Shown: positions 37,854-41,417 of the stretch, one piece after another
How the letters are laid out: the number at the start of each line of letters is the position of its first letter
How positions within the stretch are numbered: position 1 is the first letter of the stretch
Source of the DNA: a virus
Length of the DNA: 41,417 nucleotides
Strand: one strand, 5' to 3'
IMG/VR virus record: IMGVR_UViG_3300028678_000007
Location: 1 to 41,417 of that record
Position numbers and translations under genes: made by a program
Notes under the pieces: generated by a model
Seen by the model: the letters and a program-made list of their open reading frames with translations, nothing else
The model's database searches: none
Told to the model about the DNA's origin: nothing

Positions 37854-38485
37854 CCCTCACCGCGCAGCTCCTCGTCAGTGAGCTCGCCCCTTGCTTCGCG
37901 CTCTAAGGACAACTGGCTCTGGACATCAGACAGCTCGCCCTCTAGTACACCTAAATCATACCCTCTTAGAAGGCGATGCAGCTCTTCTTCGAGGTCGGCG
38001 GTGGGGCGTTGCTCTATTGAGATTTCTATCTTGTTAGCAAACAGCCCGACTTCGGCGACTTTGCCGAGGAGCTCGATGGACTTGAGCTTGACGGAGTCGG
38101 AACTTGCCTTTTCTGCGAGGTCAAAGAGGTTGTACAAGACATAGTTGCGCATCTTGTTGGTGGCGCCGAGCATGGTGTAATCATATTTGGTTAACAGTGC
38201 TTCGAGGTGTAGCGCTGCGCCGGGAGTGCGGGGGGCTTCGGGCGCGTCGGGGTTGCCCATGAAGATAGCCCGGGCTTGGTCCCGGTCGTCCTCGGTTATA
38301 TTAATCGGTAGGCCAAAGGCTTTTAGAAATTCTGCGGTGTTAAAGGCGGCTTTGGCGCGCTGGCGGACGTCTTCCAATTCTTCGGGGCGTCGTGGTTTGG
38401 GCAAGGGATGGTGCCAATCAATCTGGGGGTTTAGTGCGGTGGTCATAGTGGGCGGCGTCTGAGGGTGGCAGTATCCAGATATCAT
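37850..38485 (-). CDS. terS: Small terminase subunit
   Basis: This 211-residue protein has a central L-E-A-L-L-T-K-Y-D-Y-T-M-L-G-A-T-N-K-M-R and a helical V-K-L-K-S-I-E-L-L-G-K-V-A-E-V-G-L-F region (about 135-152), as in small terminases of podovirus relatives. The C-terminus is a charged helix. It recognises the DNA to be packaged and hands it to the large subunit. The ATG at 38485 follows the KilA-N stop by 4 bases; an inner ATG at 38446 is possible. Its position before terL is classic. Confidence 0.75.
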   Translation of the reverse strand: MISGYCHPQTPPTMTTALNPQIDWHHPLPKPRRPEELEDVRQRAKAAFNTAEFLKAFGLPINITEDDRDQARAIFMGNPDAPEAPRTPGAALHLEALLTKYDYTMLGATNKMRNYVLYNLFDLAEKASSDSVKLKSIELLGKVAEVGLFANKIEISIEQRPTADLEEELHRLLRGYDLGVLEGELSDVQSQLSLEREARGELTDEELRGEG

Positions 38486-38489
38486 AGTC

Positions 38490-39137
38490 TTAAGACTTTA
38501 TCTTAGCAATAATCTCTTTGAGGTGCTCCCAGTCTCGAACTAGCCCAAGATTAATAAGCTGGCAGAGCTTCGCCTCCAATTCATAACGCGTGCGTTGGGC
38601 ATGTGCATCAGCCACGGCCTGATTCCAAGTGGCACTTCCACTGTCACTTAGTATTTTACACTTGTCTCTAATCATTATTGCCAACTGGATGTATCTACCT
38701 TTATTGTCTCCACTCGGAGAGGGTATGTGCTCAGCTATTGCCGCGTTAAGCATTTTAAACTCGTCACCCCCCAGTACACGGAACTCCAGCAGTTTCCCTT
38801 CGATAAAAGTCTTATGTACCTTAACATGAAATTCGGGGCTTATTTGTTCAGCTAACAATACAGCTACGGATATGTGTCCATAGTGTCGCACACCTTTACC
38901 TTTACCTATTGTACATAAAAATGCCTCCTTTGGGAGCTCCCAAATACGTGCAGCCGCCTCGACATACTCCTCCAGGTATTTAGAGCTTAAGAACTTGTTT
39001 AGCTGTCGGACGGGCATCCCCTTCTTTAACCGATGAATATTGCCCGCCTCCATCAACGAAACTAAATCGACACCCCACTCAGTGGAAGCGAAAACTATCT
39101 CGCTGTCTACGTCTACTTTTAATATTTGTGGTTTCAT
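38490..39137 (-). CDS. KilA-N domain protein
   Basis: The ATG at 39137 has GGAG upstream and gives 215 residues. Y-L-E-E-Y-V-E-A-A-A-R-I-W is followed by V-R-H-Y-G-H-I-S-V-A-V-L-L-A-E-Q-I-S-P-E-F-H-V-K-V-H (about 83-109, split here), the KilA-N signature of Y-x-x-H/W-x-x-x-A-x-x-L-A-x-x-I-S-P-x-F. KilA-N domains bind DNA and are frequent in phage regulators and toxins. The gene stands right behind the main leftward promoter, where a late regulator would be expected. Confidence 0.75.
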   Translation of the reverse strand: MKPQILKVDVDSEIVFASTEWGVDLVSLMEAGNIHRLKKGMPVRQLNKFLSSKYLEEYVEAAARIWELPKEAFLCTIGKGKGVRHYGHISVAVLLAEQISPEFHVKVHKTFIEGKLLEFRVLGGDEFKMLNAAIAEHIPSPSGDNKGRYIQLAIMIRDKCKILSDSGSATWNQAVADAHAQRTRYELEAKLCQLINLGLVRDWEHLKEIIAKIKS

Positions 39138-39162
39138 AAATTTCTCCGAGTAAAAGGAAAAT

Positions 39163-39191
39163 ATTATAAAGGCGTTCCGGAATAAACGCAA
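39163..39191 (-). promoter_or_regulatory. Main leftward promoter
   Basis: On the minus strand TTGCGT (39191-39186), a 17-base spacer and TATAAT (39168-39163), with an A/T-rich UP-like tract at 39190-39225. A GCGTT/AACGC inverted repeat covers the -35 and spacer and could be an operator. It drives the terminase, portal and capsid operon. Confidence 0.8.
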
Positions 39192-39477
39192 ATTTTTTAT
39201 AAAAAATTATTTTTTAGAAATCTAAATACCTTACAAGGTGTAGGGTCTTTGGGTAGGGAGTGGTCGTCGGGAATCTGAAATGGTATGGAGATATAACGGG
39301 ACTCCTTCGATGGTATTTTGCTTGGGGCGGGGTCGCCAAGTCCATCCCGCTAGTAAAGTCCCACTTTACATCCAGTATGCGAACGTTTTGCGCTTGGTAT
39401 AATCCTTGCTACGTGTGTGCGCTACAATATATCCAGCAATCCAAAGTTATAGCCATTATAACCTTGTAAATAAATAC
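39192..39477. other. Intergenic region between divergent operons
   Basis: About 290 bp with an A/T-rich end near the leftward promoter and a G-rich middle (39240-39350). A 69-codon frame at 39260-39469 has no ribosome site and no family match, so it is not called a gene. An extended -10 (TG-G-TATAAT, TATAAT at 39398-39403) without a clear -35 could start a rightward transcript. Confidence 0.4.
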
Positions 39478-39507
39478 TTGACTAACTACTCCAGAGTATG
39501 AGATAAT
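39478..39507 (+). promoter_or_regulatory. Rightward promoter for the right-end operon
   Basis: TTGACT (39478-39483) and GATAAT (39502-39507) with an 18-base spacer, starting transcription near 39514. Directly downstream lie an 8-bp hairpin CAAGTCAG/CTGACTTG (39515-39539) and a 6-bp hairpin CAAAGT/ACTTTG (39541-39556), which would cap the mRNA 5' end. Confidence 0.6.
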
Positions 39508-39586
39508 ATAGGCTCAAGTCAGAGTTATGAACTGACTTGGCAAAGTTAGAACTTTGAATCAATCACCCTTTTATGGAATCAAGACA

Positions 39587-40582
39587 ATGAACATCCAAAC
39601 TGAAAAACAAACGATCGACTTAACTGTTTCTTTGCACAAGCTTTTTGACTTACGGGAAGGACACGCCAATTTAATTGGGCAATTGGAGTCTAATCAGGAA
39701 GCGGGTGACAAGCTTTTACTGGCTATTAGAAGAGCGGGTTATGCGCAAGTGCAATCGGGTAGTGAGTGCCGTACCAAAGTCAACCCACCAAAGACTGGCT
39801 ATTTCCCTTACCCAATTGTAAAGGAGGAGTTGACTACTCGGTTTATTGCCAAGTGTGAAAAGGATAAGAAAACTTACACACCCAAGCAATTGGCTGACTA
39901 TTTGAAACAACAGATATTCATATTGAATAACTGGCTTAAGACTGGTAAGTTTAGCAGTAATGTAAGCATGACGAACCGTCGCGACGAGTACAAAACGGCT
40001 ATGGATAACCTGGCCAGTGCTACACACCAAAAAGAGCTGGATAAGCAAATTTTGACTATTACTCAAATCAAAGCCAGTGAAGCGCGTAAGGTAGTAAATG
40101 ACACACAAGCGCAAGTTAAAAAGCTTGGCTTAACGCTCAAAGCTTCCAGCGATAAAGACATCATAGACACGCTTAATGGGCAAATAGCAGAGCTTATGAT
40201 GGATAAAATAGCTTTTGAGAAAACTGCTAAAGGTTTAGAAGACTTGGTTATTAAGCAACAAAAAGCGCTTGATGGTGCGGTTGAAAAAGTTATCAAGGCA
40301 ACGGGCGAGGTTATCGAAAAAGAGGGTAAGTTACCGGGTAAGGGCAAGGGCAAGGGCAAGCCAAAAGCGCCAAGTGCGGGCACAGACGCCGATGGCAAAA
40401 CGAATCACGACCCAAGTACAAACAAAATTAGCTTTAAGTCAGGTATCGCCACCGACGCGGAAGAAGAAGTAGTAGAATTTTGTGAGCATATGTTTAGCCA
40501 TTTGACTACCCGTCAATTAATGTCCGCATTTGTAAAGCTTAAAACTGAACTGGGTAGCGTTGCAGACTTTGCAACGTTATAA
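39587..40582 (+). CDS. Unrecognised early-type protein with coiled coil and Lys/Gly linker
   Basis: The ATG at 39587 gives 331 residues; a TTG at 39554 would add 11. The N-terminal domain (about 15-110) has R-R-A-G-Y-A-Q-V-Q-S-G and L-A-D-Y-L-K-Q-Q-I-F. The middle (about 135-245) is a coiled coil with D-T-Q-A-Q-V-K-K-L-G-L. A G-K-G-K-G-K-G-K-P-K linker leads to an acidic C-terminus with E-F-C-E-H-M-F-S-H-L-T-T-R-Q-L. No family recognised. It is the first gene of the right-end operon, behind a promoter with a hairpin leader. Codon use looks like a real gene. Confidence 0.65.
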   Translation: MNIQTEKQTIDLTVSLHKLFDLREGHANLIGQLESNQEAGDKLLLAIRRAGYAQVQSGSECRTKVNPPKTGYFPYPIVKEELTTRFIAKCEKDKKTYTPKQLADYLKQQIFILNNWLKTGKFSSNVSMTNRRDEYKTAMDNLASATHQKELDKQILTITQIKASEARKVVNDTQAQVKKLGLTLKASSDKDIIDTLNGQIAELMMDKIAFEKTAKGLEDLVIKQQKALDGAVEKVIKATGEVIEKEGKLPGKGKGKGKPKAPSAGTDADGKTNHDPSTNKISFKSGIATDAEEEVVEFCEHMFSHLTTRQLMSAFVKLKTELGSVADFATL

Positions 40583-40610
40583 CGCGTTATAACCTATTGG
40601 AGTTTTACAA

Positions 40611-40820
40611 ATGATTGAATTAATACCAGCGTACGGACGTACATATAGTGATACTAACGCCATGCTTAACGCTTGGTTAAATGGCTCTGACTTTAAAGTT
40701 AAGAATGGCGGACCCTATTGTTCGATACGGGACGTGGACCAACTCAAATCAGACGGTTATCAATTGGTCCGCTTGTACCCTAATAGGCTACAAGCGCATT
40801 TTTTAACTAAAGTATTGTAA
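40611..40820 (+). CDS. Small unrecognised protein
   Basis: This 69-residue protein has GGAG 9 bases before its ATG. It has T-Y-S-D-T-N-A-M-L-N-A-W-L-N-G-S-D-F and D-V-D-Q-L-K-S-D-G-Y-Q-L-V-R-L-Y, which reads like a small alpha/beta domain. It follows the 331-residue gene by 28 bp and precedes a terminator. Unknown function. Confidence 0.65.
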   Translation: MIELIPAYGRTYSDTNAMLNAWLNGSDFKVKNGGPYCSIRDVDQLKSDGYQLVRLYPNRLQAHFLTKVL

Positions 40821-40833
40821 ATCAAACTTAACT

Positions 40834-40857
40834 AAGCCCGCGAAAGCGGGCTTTTTT
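40834..40857 (+). terminator. Intrinsic terminator of the right-end operon
   Basis: AAGCCCGC-GAAA-GCGGGCTT with T-run 40852-40857: an 8-bp stem with a GAAA tetraloop. Confidence 0.92.
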
Positions 40858-40889
40858 GTGCCCGAAAGTTTTGCAAAGTGCAGTTTACT

Positions 40890-40922
40890 AACACCTGTTT
40901 CCTAAGGTGACGACAAGGCTAA
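40890..40922. repeat. 33-bp direct repeat, copy 1 (partner 41028-41060)
   Basis: 31 of 33 bases match the partner. The unit runs AACACCTGTTYCCTAAGG, then TGACGACRAGGCTAA. CACCT and AGGTG inside it form a 5-bp inverted repeat. The palindrome at 40923-40942 begins right after this copy. Confidence 0.85.
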
Positions 40923-40942
40923 CCATCCCCTAGGGGCGATGG
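40923..40942. repeat. Dispersed palindrome CCATCCCC TA GGGGCGATGG
   Basis: Inverted repeat with one mismatch. ATCCCCTAGGGGCG is identical to 25157-25170. Confidence 0.6.
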
Positions 40943-41027
40943 ATAATTGTTGCTTATTTGGATACAATGGCCACTTAGCTTTGGTGTAGTTCTAGCGTGG
41001 TGAATACCCCTGATTTGGGGATATTTT

Positions 41028-41060
41028 AACACCTGTTCCCTAAGGTGACGACGAGGCTAA
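41028..41060. repeat. 33-bp direct repeat, copy 2 (partner 40890-40922)
   Basis: Two substitutions relative to copy 1. Preceded by ACCCC/GGGGA, a small inverted repeat. Confidence 0.85.
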
Positions 41061-41417
41061 GCGCGTGATTGTGTACATTACTACACGCGGTAAATTACAA
41101 CTGCATCAAGTGTTAAATTGGGCTTGATAAATCAAATCAATCAGTTAAGATAAAACGATGAGTTTTAGATTACTTATATTATATACTACTACTACTACTA
41201 CCTAATAATAAAAATATATAACCCCCCTGAGAGTAATTTTTCTTGTACACACTCACTATACTACGCGTAATGGTACGTACGCTTTACATTTGAGACGGGT
41301 GGTCGTCTTAGTGAGCCCTCGTTTTTAGGTGTTTATACTCTTATTATTGGGTATTCACTACTTTACATACATACTATGCCACCTCCAGCCATCAAAGTTA
41401 GAACGTTATAACTTCCC
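41061..41417. other. A/T-rich noncoding end of the window
   Basis: No convincing coding frame on either strand. Contains a short ACT microsatellite (about 41185-41200), a GTGTA/TACAC hairpin, and a word CAAAGTTAGAAC near the edge that also occurs in the leader at 39541. ACTCACTATA at 41251-41260 is like the core of T7-class phage promoters, but no run of G follows it. Confidence 0.5.

Noticed and set aside
39260-39469. 69-codon plus-strand frame
   Set aside because: No ribosome site, an irregular Trp/Tyr/Cys-rich sequence, and overlap with promoter-like elements.

Overview
The window is a stretch of a tailed double-stranded DNA phage (or closely related prophage) genome, most likely with a podovirus-type virion. 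It carries a P22-like portal, large terminase, scaffold, capsid protein, tail hub, fibres and three successive ejection-protein candidates, the last with a lytic transglycosylase domain. No tail tape measure, sheath or tube gene is recognisable. The host is probably a Gram-negative bacterium: promoters are sigma70-like, one product has a lipobox, another a Sec signal peptide, and the endolysin is a peptidoglycan peptidase. The exact host cannot be read from the sequence.

Layout, in the direction of minus-strand transcription (right to left). A strong promoter at 39163-39191 faces left and opens the packaging and head operon: KilA-N protein, small terminase, two tiny membrane proteins, large terminase, HNH nuclease, membrane protein, portal, a GroES-like protein, several small genes including an Acb2/Tad1-like candidate anti-defence protein, scaffold, head proteins and major capsid protein, closed by a terminator at 27511-27534. 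A second leftward promoter (27456-27483) precedes an EDxHD-type endonuclease and three small genes.

An island on the opposite strand (24182-25281) holds four small genes and a hairpin-rich noncoding stretch. Leftward transcription resumes with a fibre or adhesin group (21709-24046), a run of exported and membrane genes (19028-21712: JAMM-motif lipoprotein, two membrane proteins, secreted CARDB plus pectate lyase, membrane coiled-coil protein), adaptor and tail-completion genes with tiny basic or membrane peptides (15856-19026), a 17-residue-repeat fibre with a self-cleaving chaperone domain, a glycosyltransferase, a candidate plus-strand small RNA (about 12788-12886), a second fibre and the tail hub. 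The left end carries the ejection proteins and M15 endolysin, interleaved with two Rha-family regulators and an HNH nuclease that look like inserted cassettes.

The right end (39478-41417) turns to the plus strand: a promoter with a hairpin leader, two unrecognised genes, a terminator, and 560 bp of noncoding DNA with a 33-bp direct repeat. The most notable points are the Acb2/Tad1-like protein, the exported pectate lyase and JAMM lipoprotein cluster, the candidate small RNA, the hairpin array in the plus island, and the two Rha genes that share a perfect 164-bp segment and a conserved structured leader.
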